Shown: positions 14,965 through 23,153 of the stretch, piece after piece
Numbering within the stretch: position 1 is the first letter of the stretch
How the letters are laid out: each line of letters starts with the position of its first letter
Source: Alphaproteobacteria bacterium UBA1002
GTDB taxonomy: Bacteria; Pseudomonadota; Alphaproteobacteria; Rickettsiales; UBA998
Direction: 5' to 3'
DNA: 34,765 nt
Assembly: GCA_002291845.1 (NCBI GenBank)
Contig: DBAU01000015.1
Location: 1 to 34,765, forward strand
Notes under the pieces: model-generated
What the model saw: only the letters and a program-made list of their open reading frames with translations
Databases searched by the model: none
Told to the model about the DNA's origin: nothing
Program-made: the position numbers and the translations under genes

Positions 14965-17022
14965 ATGCCCAAATTGAAAATTGACGGTAACGAATACGAT
15001 TTCCGCCCTGGGATGACGGTCATTCAGGTGTGTGACGAGAACGGGATTGAAATTCCGCGCTTTTGTTATCACGAGCGGTTGAAAATTGCGGGTAACTGCC
15101 GCATGTGCCTGGTTGAGGTAAAGCCTGGGCCGCCTAAGCCTCAGGCTTCCTGTGCGCTGCCCGCTGCCGAGAACATGGAGGTGCAGACCGCTTCGCCCAT
15201 GGTGAAGAAAGCACGCGAAGGCGTAATGGAGTTCCTGCTCATCAACCACCCGCTGGATTGCCCGATCTGCGATCAGGGGGGCGAGTGCGACCTGCAGGAT
15301 CAGGCTTTGATGTATGGCAAGGGCACCAGCCGTTTTGACGAGCATAAACGGGCCGTTGAAGACAAACACATGGGTCCGCTGATTGAAACGCATATGACAC
15401 GCTGCATCCATTGCACGCGCTGTGTCCGCTTCATCGATGAAGTGGCGGGGATGCCGGAGCTGGGCGCTATGGGCCGCGGCGAGCACATGGAAGTAACGAC
15501 CTATCTGGAAAAGGCCGTTGCATCGGAGCTGTCAGGGAACGTGGTGGATCTCTGCCCCGTCGGTGCGCTGACCTCCAAGCCGTATGCGTTCGTGGCGCGT
15601 CCGTGGGAGCTGACCAAGACTGAATCGATTGATGTGATGGACGCGGTGGGTAGCAATATCCGCGTGGATTCGCGCTTTGATGCTGTGCTGCGCGTGTTGC
15701 CGCGCATGCATGACGACATCAACGAGGAGTGGATCAGTGATAAAACCCGTCACGCCTGCGATGGCCTGCGTGTGCAGCGCCTCGACCGCCCGTATGTGCG
15801 CGAGAATGGCAAGCTGCGCCCTGCCTCGTGGGATGAAGCGCTGGGGCTGGTGGCTGAGAAGCTTTCCGCGACCAAAGGCGATCGCGTGGCTGCTTTGGCA
15901 GGCAACCTCGTGGATGTCGAGTCCATGCTGGCGTTGAAAGAGCTCATGACTGCGCTTGGCTCACCGCATATGGATTGCCGCCAGGATGGTGCCGCGCTGG
16001 ATGCATCGGATCGCGCCAGCTACCTGTTCAACAGCACCATTGCCGGCATTGAGCAGGCAGACCTGATTCTGCTGGTTGGCACCAATCCGCGCTTTGAGGC
16101 GCCATTGGTGAATGCCCGCATCCGCAAGCGTTTCCTGCAAGGTGGCCTGAGTGTTCATAATCTCGGCCTGCCGGTAGAGTTGACCTATCCGGTGACGGAG
16201 CTGGGTAACCATCCGGCGTTGCTGGCGGAGATCGCCGCCGGTAAGCATCCGCTGGCGGAGGCCATCAAACAAGCCAAGCGCCCAATGGTGATTGTTGGTA
16301 TGGCCGCGTTGGCACATGATAGCGGGGAAGCGATTCTTAATGCTGCGCGTGCCCTGCCGTTGCAACGCGATGGCTGGAACGGCTTCAACGTACTGCACAA
16401 TGCGGCCGCGCGTGTTGGTGGTCTGGAGATTGGCTTCGTGCCAGGCAAGGGCGGTAAAAGCATTGCCGGAATCGTGGAGGCCGCAGGCAAGAAGGAGATT
16501 GACGTGGTTTATCTCCTTGGCGTCGACGAGATCGACATGGATTACTTCAAGAATGCCTTCAAAATCTATCAGGGGCACCATGGTGATATCGGCGCGCAGC
16601 ATGCCGATGTGATTCTGCCCGGCTGTGCTTACACGGAAAAGAGCGGTATCTATGTGAATCTGGAAGGCCGTCCGCAACAGGCCGCTAAGGCGGTGACCCC
16701 GCCGGGCGAGGCAAAGGAAGACTGGCGTATCCTGCGTGCGCTCTCAGAGCGTCTGGGTAAAACCCTGCCTTATGATAGTTTACCACAGCTGCGCCGCCAT
16801 TTGGCGCAAACCTATCCGATCTTTGCCGCCATTGGGGAAATCACCCCGGCGGAATGGCGCTGGAAGGGCAAAGCAGATGGGGCCATCTCGAAGGATGCCT
16901 TCGAGCCGGCCATTACCAATTTCTATCGCACGGACCCGATCAGCCGCGTATCGAAAACCATGGCCGAGTGCACGAAGCAGGTCTGGCCACAACTTCGCCC
17001 GACCCAGAAGGAGGCTGCGTGA
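14965..17022 (+). CDS. nuoG: NADH-quinone oxidoreductase subunit G
   Basis: The largest peripheral-arm subunit, an electron wire in the NADH module. [2Fe-2S] N1b: Cys34, Cys45, Cys48, Cys63. [4Fe-4S] N5: His95, Cys99, Cys102, Cys108 (HPLDCPICDQGGEC). [4Fe-4S] N4: Cys147, Cys150, Cys153, Cys197. After about residue 220 comes a molybdopterin-oxidoreductase-like domain without cofactor function in this family. No Cys cluster for the extra N7 centre is seen. The length of 685 residues is usual for Alphaproteobacteria and mitochondria. The stop overlaps nuoH as TGATG. Confidence 0.97.
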   Translation: MPKLKIDGNEYDFRPGMTVIQVCDENGIEIPRFCYHERLKIAGNCRMCLVEVKPGPPKPQASCALPAAENMEVQTASPMVKKAREGVMEFLLINHPLDCPICDQGGECDLQDQALMYGKGTSRFDEHKRAVEDKHMGPLIETHMTRCIHCTRCVRFIDEVAGMPELGAMGRGEHMEVTTYLEKAVASELSGNVVDLCPVGALTSKPYAFVARPWELTKTESIDVMDAVGSNIRVDSRFDAVLRVLPRMHDDINEEWISDKTRHACDGLRVQRLDRPYVRENGKLRPASWDEALGLVAEKLSATKGDRVAALAGNLVDVESMLALKELMTALGSPHMDCRQDGAALDASDRASYLFNSTIAGIEQADLILLVGTNPRFEAPLVNARIRKRFLQGGLSVHNLGLPVELTYPVTELGNHPALLAEIAAGKHPLAEAIKQAKRPMVIVGMAALAHDSGEAILNAARALPLQRDGWNGFNVLHNAAARVGGLEIGFVPGKGGKSIAGIVEAAGKKEIDVVYLLGVDEIDMDYFKNAFKIYQGHHGDIGAQHADVILPGCAYTEKSGIYVNLEGRPQQAAKAVTPPGEAKEDWRILRALSERLGKTLPYDSLPQLRRHLAQTYPIFAAIGEITPAEWRWKGKADGAISKDAFEPAITNFYRTDPISRVSKTMAECTKQVWPQLRPTQKEAA

Positions 17023-18068
17023 TGGAATTTCAGCTTCCTGACTTCCTGATGCCGTACGAAGACGTCATCCGTACCGTCGTGATGCCGCTGGCGCTGACGG
17101 CGGGTAAAATCCTTCTGGTCTCCGTTCCGCTCATGATCGCGATGGCGATGCTCACCTATTTTGAGCGGAAGGTCATCGCGGCGATGCAGCTGCGCAAGGG
17201 ACCAAATGTGGTCGGTCCGTTTGGTTTGCTGCAGCCGTTCGCAGATGGTCTGAAGCTGTTCCTGAAAGAGACCATCATCCCCACCCAGGCGAACAAAATC
17301 GTTTTCATTATCGCGCCGATGCTCACTTTTATGCTGGCGCTTTTGGGGTGGGCGGTGATCCCGCTTTCGGAAGATTTTGTGATCGCAGATATTAACGTCG
17401 GTATCCTGTACCTGTTCGCCATCTCGTCGCTGGGGGTGTATGGCATCATCATGTCCGGATGGGCCAGTAACTCCACCTATGCGTTCCTTGGCTCCATCCG
17501 GTCCGCCGCGCAGATGGTGTCTTATGAAGTCTCGATGGGCTTCGTATTGATTACCGTGCTGCTGATGGTCGGCTCGCTGAACCTGGGTGACGTAGTCGAA
17601 GCACAGCGTGATGGCTGGTTTGTATTCACCGGCCTGTTCCCGATGTTTATTATCTTCTTTATTTCGTCGCTGGCGGAGACCAACCGACTGCCGTTCGACC
17701 TTCCCGAGGCGGAGGGCGAGCTGGTAGCGGGCTATAACGTGGAGTATTCCTCCATGACGTTTGCCCTGTTCTTCCTCGGCGAATACCTCAATATGATCTT
17801 GCTGTGCGGCATGACCTCCATCCTGTTCCTCGGCGGCTGGCTGCCGATGGTGCCGGGGGAGTGGGGAGAAATGGTGCCGGGTGTGATCTGGTTTGCCCTT
17901 AAAGTCTGCGTCTTGCTCTTCTGCTTCCTGTGGGTGCGCGCGACATTCCCCCGCTATCGCTATGACCAGTTGATGCGGCTGGGCTGGAAAGTCTTTCTGC
18001 CCATTTCGCTCGTGTGGGTAGTCGGTACGGCAGGGTATCTGGTCTATTTCGATAAACTGCCGGGATGA
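17022..18068 (+). CDS. nuoH: NADH-quinone oxidoreductase subunit H
   Basis: This membrane subunit joins the two arms and borders the quinone tunnel. It has 348 residues with about eight helices; landmarks are RKGPNVVGPFGLLQPFADG near residue 64 and ETNRLPFDLPEAEGELVAGY near residue 220. The frame is open further upstream, but the ATG at 17022 follows AAGGAGG by 7 nt, overlaps the nuoG stop, and gives the usual N-terminus. A 42-bp palindrome follows it. Confidence 0.97.
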   Translation: MEFQLPDFLMPYEDVIRTVVMPLALTAGKILLVSVPLMIAMAMLTYFERKVIAAMQLRKGPNVVGPFGLLQPFADGLKLFLKETIIPTQANKIVFIIAPMLTFMLALLGWAVIPLSEDFVIADINVGILYLFAISSLGVYGIIMSGWASNSTYAFLGSIRSAAQMVSYEVSMGFVLITVLLMVGSLNLGDVVEAQRDGWFVFTGLFPMFIIFFISSLAETNRLPFDLPEAEGELVAGYNVEYSSMTFALFFLGEYLNMILLCGMTSILFLGGWLPMVPGEWGEMVPGVIWFALKVCVLLFCFLWVRATFPRYRYDQLMRLGWKVFLPISLVWVVGTAGYLVYFDKLPG

Positions 18069-18077
18069 TGTTTTACG

Positions 18078-18119
18078 GTCATCCCAATGAAAGCTGAATC
18101 CAGCCTTCGTTGGAATGAC
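18078..18119. repeat. 42-bp imperfect palindrome between nuoH and nuoI
   Basis: The 19-nt arms pair at 16 Watson-Crick positions plus one G-T, with two mismatches, around a 4-nt AATC loop; the ends are GTCAT and ATGAC. It fills most of the 68-nt nuoH-nuoI gap. The form recalls dispersed elements starting GTCATTCC-CGCGAA found in many proteobacteria, Rickettsiales included (from memory). No T run follows, so it is unlikely to be a simple terminator; it may affect mRNA processing or be a small mobile palindrome. Only one copy was seen in the window. Confidence 0.7.
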
Positions 18120-18136
18120 AAAATGGAGTGAAGACG

Positions 18137-18625
18137 ATGAACGCCATTGTGCAATCCACCAAAGCCTTGCTGCTGAAAGAGCTACTTTCCGGTATGTTTT
18201 TGACGTTTAAGTACATGTTCAAAAAGCCGGTGACGATCAATTACCCCTATGAAAAGTCGCCGCTATCGCCGCGCTTCCGCGGGGAGCATGCGCTGCGCCG
18301 TTATGCGAATGGTGAAGAGCGCTGCATTGCCTGTAAGCTGTGCGAGGCGGTCTGCCCGGCGCTGGCTATCACCATTGAGGCGGAGTCGCGGGACGATGGA
18401 TCCCGCCGCACCACGCGGTATGACATTGATATGACCAAATGCATTTATTGCGGTCTGTGCCAGGAGGCCTGCCCGGTAGATGCAATTGTCGAAGGGCCCA
18501 ACCTTGAGTTTGCGACCGAAACCCGTGAAGAGCTAATGTATAATAAGGATCGCTTGCTGGCGAATGGTGAGCGCTGGGAAGCGGAGATTGCGGCAAAGAT
18601 ACAACTCGACGCACCATATCGCTAA
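18137..18625 (+). CDS. nuoI: NADH-quinone oxidoreductase subunit I
   Basis: A ferredoxin-like subunit with two [4Fe-4S] clusters, N6a and N6b. The two motifs are CIACKLCEAVC (Cys63, 66, 69, 73) and CIYCGLCQEAC (Cys102, 105, 108, 112; the fourth Cys of each set is followed by Pro). From the ATG at 18137 the protein has 162 residues, and GGAG lies 8 nt upstream. An in-frame GTG at 18128 would add three residues but overlaps that ribosome site. Confidence 0.97.
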   Translation: MNAIVQSTKALLLKELLSGMFLTFKYMFKKPVTINYPYEKSPLSPRFRGEHALRRYANGEERCIACKLCEAVCPALAITIEAESRDDGSRRTTRYDIDMTKCIYCGLCQEACPVDAIVEGPNLEFATETREELMYNKDRLLANGERWEAEIAAKIQLDAPYR

Positions 18626-18642
18626 TTTCATAGAGGAGCTCA

Positions 18643-18708
18643 ATGTCGGCTTGCCTTCCTGTGGGACAGGAGCTAACAAAGCCGAGATTGTTTCTTCCAC
18701 CTTCGTGA
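18643..18708 (+). CDS. possible 21-residue ORF between nuoI and nuoJ
   Basis: GAGGAG 5 nt before an ATG opens a 21-codon frame (MSACLPVGQELTKPRLFLPP then Ser and stop). Its stop falls just before the GGATGGA that precedes nuoJ, so it could couple nuoI and nuoJ translation. The same stretch can fold as an RNA hairpin (TTCCTGT-GGG-ACAGGA inside CGGCTT/AAGCCG). It could equally be a chance frame over an RNA structure. Confidence 0.3.
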   Translation: MSACLPVGQELTKPRLFLPPS

Positions 18709-18721
18709 GGATGGACTTTTG

Positions 18722-19351
18722 ATGGCACTCGATCTGCACAGCACGATGTTTTACGTGTTCGCGTTTCTGACACTGATGTGTGGCGTCATGGTGATATCTG
18801 CACGCAATCCGGTGCACTCTGTTCTGTTTTTGATTTTCGGTTTTTTTAATGCCGCCGGGCTCGTGGTGTTGCTGGGGGTAGAATACATCGCCATGACATT
18901 GGTGATAGTGTATGTCGGCGCTGTGGCTGTGCTTTTCCTTTTCGTGGTGATGATGTTAAACATCAACTTCACCGAGTGGCGGCAAGGTTTTTTGCGTTAT
19001 CTCCCTATCGGTGTAGGCGTGGCAGCTCTATTTTTGGTGCAGATTGCCGCACTTTATATGGCTTCAAAGCCAGCAACTAACGGCGGCATCACGCTGTTGC
19101 CGGGTAAGGCAACGCCGCCACTTGAACAGGTGACCAACACCGAAGCGATCGGGCGATTGCTTTACACGGATTACGCGATCAGTTTTCAGATTGCTGGGGT
19201 AATTCTTCTGGTTGCTATGGTCAGCGCTATTGTACTGACGCTTCGCCAGCGTGAGGGAGTGCGTCGTCAGCGCATTGGCCGTCAGGTGGCCCGTCGCCGC
19301 GACGAGGCGGTTGAAATGATCAAAGTGACGCCAGGGCAGGGAGTGGGCTGA
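18722..19351 (+). CDS. nuoJ: NADH-quinone oxidoreductase subunit J
   Basis: A membrane-arm subunit of 209 residues with five hydrophobic segments, including the GVEYIAMTLVIVYVGAVAVL helix with its conserved Glu and Tyr residues (about 52-71), known for a pi-bulge in TM3. The C-terminal tail is basic. The ATG at 18722 directly follows an in-frame TTG at 18719; GAGGATGGA lies upstream. It overlaps nuoK by one base (TGATG). Confidence 0.95.
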   Translation: MALDLHSTMFYVFAFLTLMCGVMVISARNPVHSVLFLIFGFFNAAGLVVLLGVEYIAMTLVIVYVGAVAVLFLFVVMMLNINFTEWRQGFLRYLPIGVGVAALFLVQIAALYMASKPATNGGITLLPGKATPPLEQVTNTEAIGRLLYTDYAISFQIAGVILLVAMVSAIVLTLRQREGVRRQRIGRQVARRRDEAVEMIKVTPGQGVG

Positions 19352-19668
19352 TGCTGTACGGTTCCATTGAGCTGTTTGATTATCTGGTGGTGGCTGCCGC
19401 GTTATTTACTTTGGGGATTTGCGGAATTTTTCTTAACCGCAAGAACATCATTACTATCCTGATGTCCATTGAGCTCATGCTGCTGGCGGTGAATCTCAAT
19501 TTTATCGCCTTTTCAGTGAGTCTGCACGATATGGTGGGGCAGGTTTTTACCGTGTTTGTGCTTACCGTTGCCGCCGCTGAGGCTGCGATTGGTCTGGCGA
19601 TATTGGTAATTTATGCGCGCAACACCGGCACCATTGCGGTGGAAGATATTCGCGGGATGAAGGGGTAA
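19351..19668 (+). CDS. nuoK: NADH-quinone oxidoreductase subunit K
   Basis: A 105-residue, three-helix subunit of the proton path. The conserved motif SIELMLLAVNLNF (39-51) with the TM2 Glu and the second Glu in AAAEAAIGLAI (74-84) are both present. It starts on the last base of the nuoJ stop and is followed 5 nt later by nuoL. Confidence 0.97.
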   Translation: MLYGSIELFDYLVVAAALFTLGICGIFLNRKNIITILMSIELMLLAVNLNFIAFSVSLHDMVGQVFTVFVLTVAAAEAAIGLAILVIYARNTGTIAVEDIRGMKG

Positions 19669-19673
19669 CGGAC

Positions 19674-21632
19674 ATGGATGTTGCGCTGTATCTCAAGCTG
19701 ATTGTGTTTTTGCCATTGCTATCGGCCATTGTCATTGGTCTGCAATCACGCGTTGTACCTGATCGTGTGGCCCAGCTGGTTACGTCCGGTTTTCTTGTGG
19801 TGGCTGCGGTGCTTTCCGCGCTTGTGTTTTATCACGTGCATGTCACCGGCCAGCCCATCGTGGTTGAGCTTGCGCCATGGATCGTTTCGGGCGACCTGAA
19901 TGTCAGCTGGGCGCTGGCGGCGGATATGCTGACGTCGGTGATGCTCATTGTGGTGACGTGGGTCTCTGCCGTGGTGCACATCTATTCCATCGGTTACATG
20001 AGCCATGATGATCATAAGCCGCGCTTTATGGCGTATCTTTCGCTGTTCACCTTCTTCATGCTGATGCTGGTGACGGCGAATAACTTTGTACAGGTTTTTC
20101 TGGGTTGGGAAGGGGTGGGGCTGGCATCATACCTTCTGATAGGCTTCTGGTACCACAAGCCATCGGCCAACGCCGCTGCGATGAAGGCGTTTCTGGTGAA
20201 CCGCGTAGGCGATGTCGGCCTGGCCATGGGAATTGCCCTGATCTTTTTGACATTCGGCTCCTTGGAGTTCGGCACCGTGTTCGCCAAGGCACCGCAGGTG
20301 GCAGCGCAAAGCTTTACTTTCTTTGGCTACACGGTTCCGCTGATGGATCTGATGTGCTTGCTCTTGTTCATTGGCTGCATGGGGAAATCGGCGCAATTGC
20401 TGCTGCATACGTGGCTGCCGGATGCCATGGAAGGCCCGACCCCGGTTTCTGCCCTCATCCATGCCGCAACCATGGTAACCGCCGGGGTCTTTCTGGTGGC
20501 ACGCTGCTCGCCCTTGTTTGAGCTGGCCCCCACCGCGCTGATGGTGGTCACGGTCGTTGGCGCAGTGACGGCTCTGTTCGCGGCGTCGGTGGGGCTGGTG
20601 CAGAATGACATTAAGCGCGTGATTGCGTATTCCACCTGCTCACAGCTGGGCTATATGTTTTTTGCATGCGGTGTTTCTGCTTATGCCGCTGGGGTCTTCC
20701 ATCTCATGACCCATGCGTTCTTTAAAGCGCTCTTGTTCCTAGGTGCGGGTTCGGTCATCCACGCCTTGTCGGATGAGCAAGACATGCGTCACATGGGCGG
20801 GGTGCGCAAACTGATCCCGATTACCTATGCGATGATGTGGATTGGTTCGCTGGCGCTCGCGGGCGTACCGCCTTTCGCGGGCTTTTACTCCAAGGATATT
20901 GTGCTCGAGGCGGCCTTCGCGTCGCATACTCCGTGGGGAAGTTTTGCTTACGCATTTGGCGTGGTTGCGGCGTTCCTTACCGCGTTTTACTCGGGTCGGC
21001 TGCTGTTTATGACCTTCCACGGCAAGCCGCGTGCGTCAGCCACCGCCATGGCGCACGTGCATGAATCGCCGGCAGTGATGTTGTTGCCGCTGGTACTGCT
21101 GGTTGCGGGTGCGCTCGCTTCGGGCTATATCGGCGCGAATATTTTTGGCATGGTGGATGCCGACGGGTTGTTCTGGAATGGCGCGATTTTTGTGGCACCG
21201 GGCCATGCGTCCCTTGAGCACGCCCATCATGTTGCGGCATGGGTGAAGTATCTGCCGCTCGGTATGGGGGTGGGTGGTTTGCTGCTTTCCTACCTGTTTT
21301 ATGTGATGCATCCCTCGCTGCCGGGACGTATCTCAGGCACTGTTTCTGGGTTCTACCGCTTCCTGCTCAATAAATGGTATTTCGATGAGCTGTATGATCG
21401 CCTCTTTGTGCGTCCGGCTTTGCATATCGGTCAGGTGCTGTGGAAGCAGGGAGATGAGCAAATCATTGATCGCTTTGGGCCAAACGGCGTTGCAGCGCTG
21501 GCGCAACGGGGCGGGGCTGTGGCCAGCCGGTTGCAGACGGGCTACCTTTTCCATTATGCCTTCGCGATGATGCTTGGCCTGCTTGGCATCATCACCTGGT
21601 TCGTCTACACCACCGGTATTTGGCGGAGCTAG
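19674..21632 (+). CDS. nuoL: NADH-quinone oxidoreductase subunit L
   Basis: The distal antiporter-like proton-pumping subunit, 652 residues with many helices and the long C-terminal lateral region. Family landmarks: GWEGVGLASYLLIGFWY (about 144-160, the key TM5 Glu146) and LLLHTWLPDAMEGPTPVSAL (about 243-262). It is placed between nuoK and nuoM with gaps of 5 and 3 nt. Confidence 0.97.
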   Translation: MDVALYLKLIVFLPLLSAIVIGLQSRVVPDRVAQLVTSGFLVVAAVLSALVFYHVHVTGQPIVVELAPWIVSGDLNVSWALAADMLTSVMLIVVTWVSAVVHIYSIGYMSHDDHKPRFMAYLSLFTFFMLMLVTANNFVQVFLGWEGVGLASYLLIGFWYHKPSANAAAMKAFLVNRVGDVGLAMGIALIFLTFGSLEFGTVFAKAPQVAAQSFTFFGYTVPLMDLMCLLLFIGCMGKSAQLLLHTWLPDAMEGPTPVSALIHAATMVTAGVFLVARCSPLFELAPTALMVVTVVGAVTALFAASVGLVQNDIKRVIAYSTCSQLGYMFFACGVSAYAAGVFHLMTHAFFKALLFLGAGSVIHALSDEQDMRHMGGVRKLIPITYAMMWIGSLALAGVPPFAGFYSKDIVLEAAFASHTPWGSFAYAFGVVAAFLTAFYSGRLLFMTFHGKPRASATAMAHVHESPAVMLLPLVLLVAGALASGYIGANIFGMVDADGLFWNGAIFVAPGHASLEHAHHVAAWVKYLPLGMGVGGLLLSYLFYVMHPSLPGRISGTVSGFYRFLLNKWYFDELYDRLFVRPALHIGQVLWKQGDEQIIDRFGPNGVAALAQRGGAVASRLQTGYLFHYAFAMMLGLLGIITWFVYTTGIWRS

Positions 21633-21635
21633 GCA

Positions 21636-23153
21636 ATGGGCATTCTCTCAACATTAATTGTCATTCCCCTGACGGCCGCGCTGCTGATTTTTCTCACGGC
21701 GCGTGGTGATTCGGAGGCTAGTCGCCGGAAGGCGCGGGTGATCGCGCTGGCGTCCTCTGTTATTACCTTTGTTCTGTCGGTACGGCTGTGGCTGGATTTT
21801 GATGCCACCTCCGCTGCGTTCCAGTTTGTGGAGCGATTCCCCTGGATCGCTGCGTTGAACATTGACTATTACCTCGGCATTGACGGGATTTCTCTGTTCA
21901 TGGTGCTGCTGACGACCCTGCTGCAGCCGGTCTGCATCCTTTCCAGCTGGCATGCCATTGAAAAGCGTGTCCCGGAATTCATGATTGCATTTAGCGTGTT
22001 GGAGGCCCTGGTTATCGGCGTGTTCTGCGCGCTGGATGCCATGCTGTTTTATGTCTTCTTTGAAGCGGTGCTGATTCCGATGTACCTCATTATCGGTATC
22101 TGGGGTGGGCAAAACCGTATCTATGCCGCATTTAAATTTTTCCTCTACACGCTGGCTGGTTCCGTATTGTTCCTGGTGGCGCTGCTTTACCTGTATTTCC
22201 AATTTGGCACCTTTGAGATTCCGCTGTTGATGGAGCGCGCACCCGCACTTCCACTGGAAGTTCAGAAGCTATTATGGCTCGGTATGTTTGTTGCCTTCGC
22301 AGTAAAAGTGCCTATGTGGCCTGTCCATACCTGGCTGCCGGACGCGCACGTGCAGGCGCCGACGGCTGGCTCGGTGATCCTTGCCGGGATTCTTCTCAAA
22401 ATGGGGGGGTATGGCTTCCTGCGTTTTTCTTTGCCGATGCTACCGCAAGCCTCGGTAGACTTCGCAGAAATGGTCTATGTGCTCAGCGTAGTGGCTGTGA
22501 TTTACACCTCGCTCGTCGCGCTGCGTCAGCATGATATGAAAAAGCTGATTGCCTATTCATCCGTTGCGCATATGGGCTTTGTGACGCTTGGCTTGTTTGC
22601 TTTCAACCAGCAGGGTGTCGAAGGTGGAATTATTCAGATGATCTCGCATGGCGTGGTTTCTGGAGCGCTGTTCCTGTGTGTGGGTGTGGTCTATGATCGT
22701 CTGCATACGCGTGAGATCGAGCGTTACGGCGGTCTGGTGACTATCATGCCGCGTTATGCGCTGTTGTTTATGCTGTTTACCATGGCCTCGGTGGGACTTC
22801 CGGCGACTTCCGGCTTCGTGGGAGAGTTTCTTGTACTGGTGGGAATGTTTCAGGTAAGCGAAGTCTATGCGCTGCTTGCGGCCACCGGTATGGTGCTGGG
22901 CGCGGCGTACGCTTTATGGCTTTATCGTCGCGTGGTCTTTGGTGAGTTGACGAAATCCGATTTGAAGCACATGCAGGATCTGACTCTGACCGAAAAGCTT
23001 TCTTTTGCTCCTCTAGTGGCCATTGTGGTGTGGATGGGCGTGTACCCGCTGCCCTATTTTGAAGCGATGGGCCCGTCAGTGAAGCAGCTGCTCGCTCATA
23101 TTGATCAGCATACAGTTCAACCGTTTAACGAAATGGCTGAGGCCACCCCATGA
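21636..23153 (+). CDS. nuoM: NADH-quinone oxidoreductase subunit M
   Basis: The second antiporter-like proton-pumping subunit, 505 residues. FFEAVLIPMYLIIGIWGG (about 141-158, key Glu143) and VHTWLPDAHVQAPTAGSV (from about residue 230) identify it, as does LKMGGYGFLRF. The stop overlaps the nuoN start as ATGA. Confidence 0.97.
   Translation: MGILSTLIVIPLTAALLIFLTARGDSEASRRKARVIALASSVITFVLSVRLWLDFDATSAAFQFVERFPWIAALNIDYYLGIDGISLFMVLLTTLLQPVCILSSWHAIEKRVPEFMIAFSVLEALVIGVFCALDAMLFYVFFEAVLIPMYLIIGIWGGQNRIYAAFKFFLYTLAGSVLFLVALLYLYFQFGTFEIPLLMERAPALPLEVQKLLWLGMFVAFAVKVPMWPVHTWLPDAHVQAPTAGSVILAGILLKMGGYGFLRFSLPMLPQASVDFAEMVYVLSVVAVIYTSLVALRQHDMKKLIAYSSVAHMGFVTLGLFAFNQQGVEGGIIQMISHGVVSGALFLCVGVVYDRLHTREIERYGGLVTIMPRYALLFMLFTMASVGLPATSGFVGEFLVLVGMFQVSEVYALLAATGMVLGAAYALWLYRRVVFGELTKSDLKHMQDLTLTEKLSFAPLVAIVVWMGVYPLPYFEAMGPSVKQLLAHIDQHTVQPFNEMAEATP

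Noticed and set aside
14548..15486. 312-codon minus-strand frame opposite nuoF-nuoG (and similar long ones at 13624-14478, 15961-16677 and 10031-10747)
   Set aside because: Long open antisense frames are expected in GC-rich coding DNA; the plus-strand proteins are fully conserved and these have no ribosome site or recognisable domain.
16854..17021. Longer nuoH start inside nuoG
   Set aside because: The ATG at 17022 has AAGGAGG at ideal spacing and yields the standard NuoH N-terminus.
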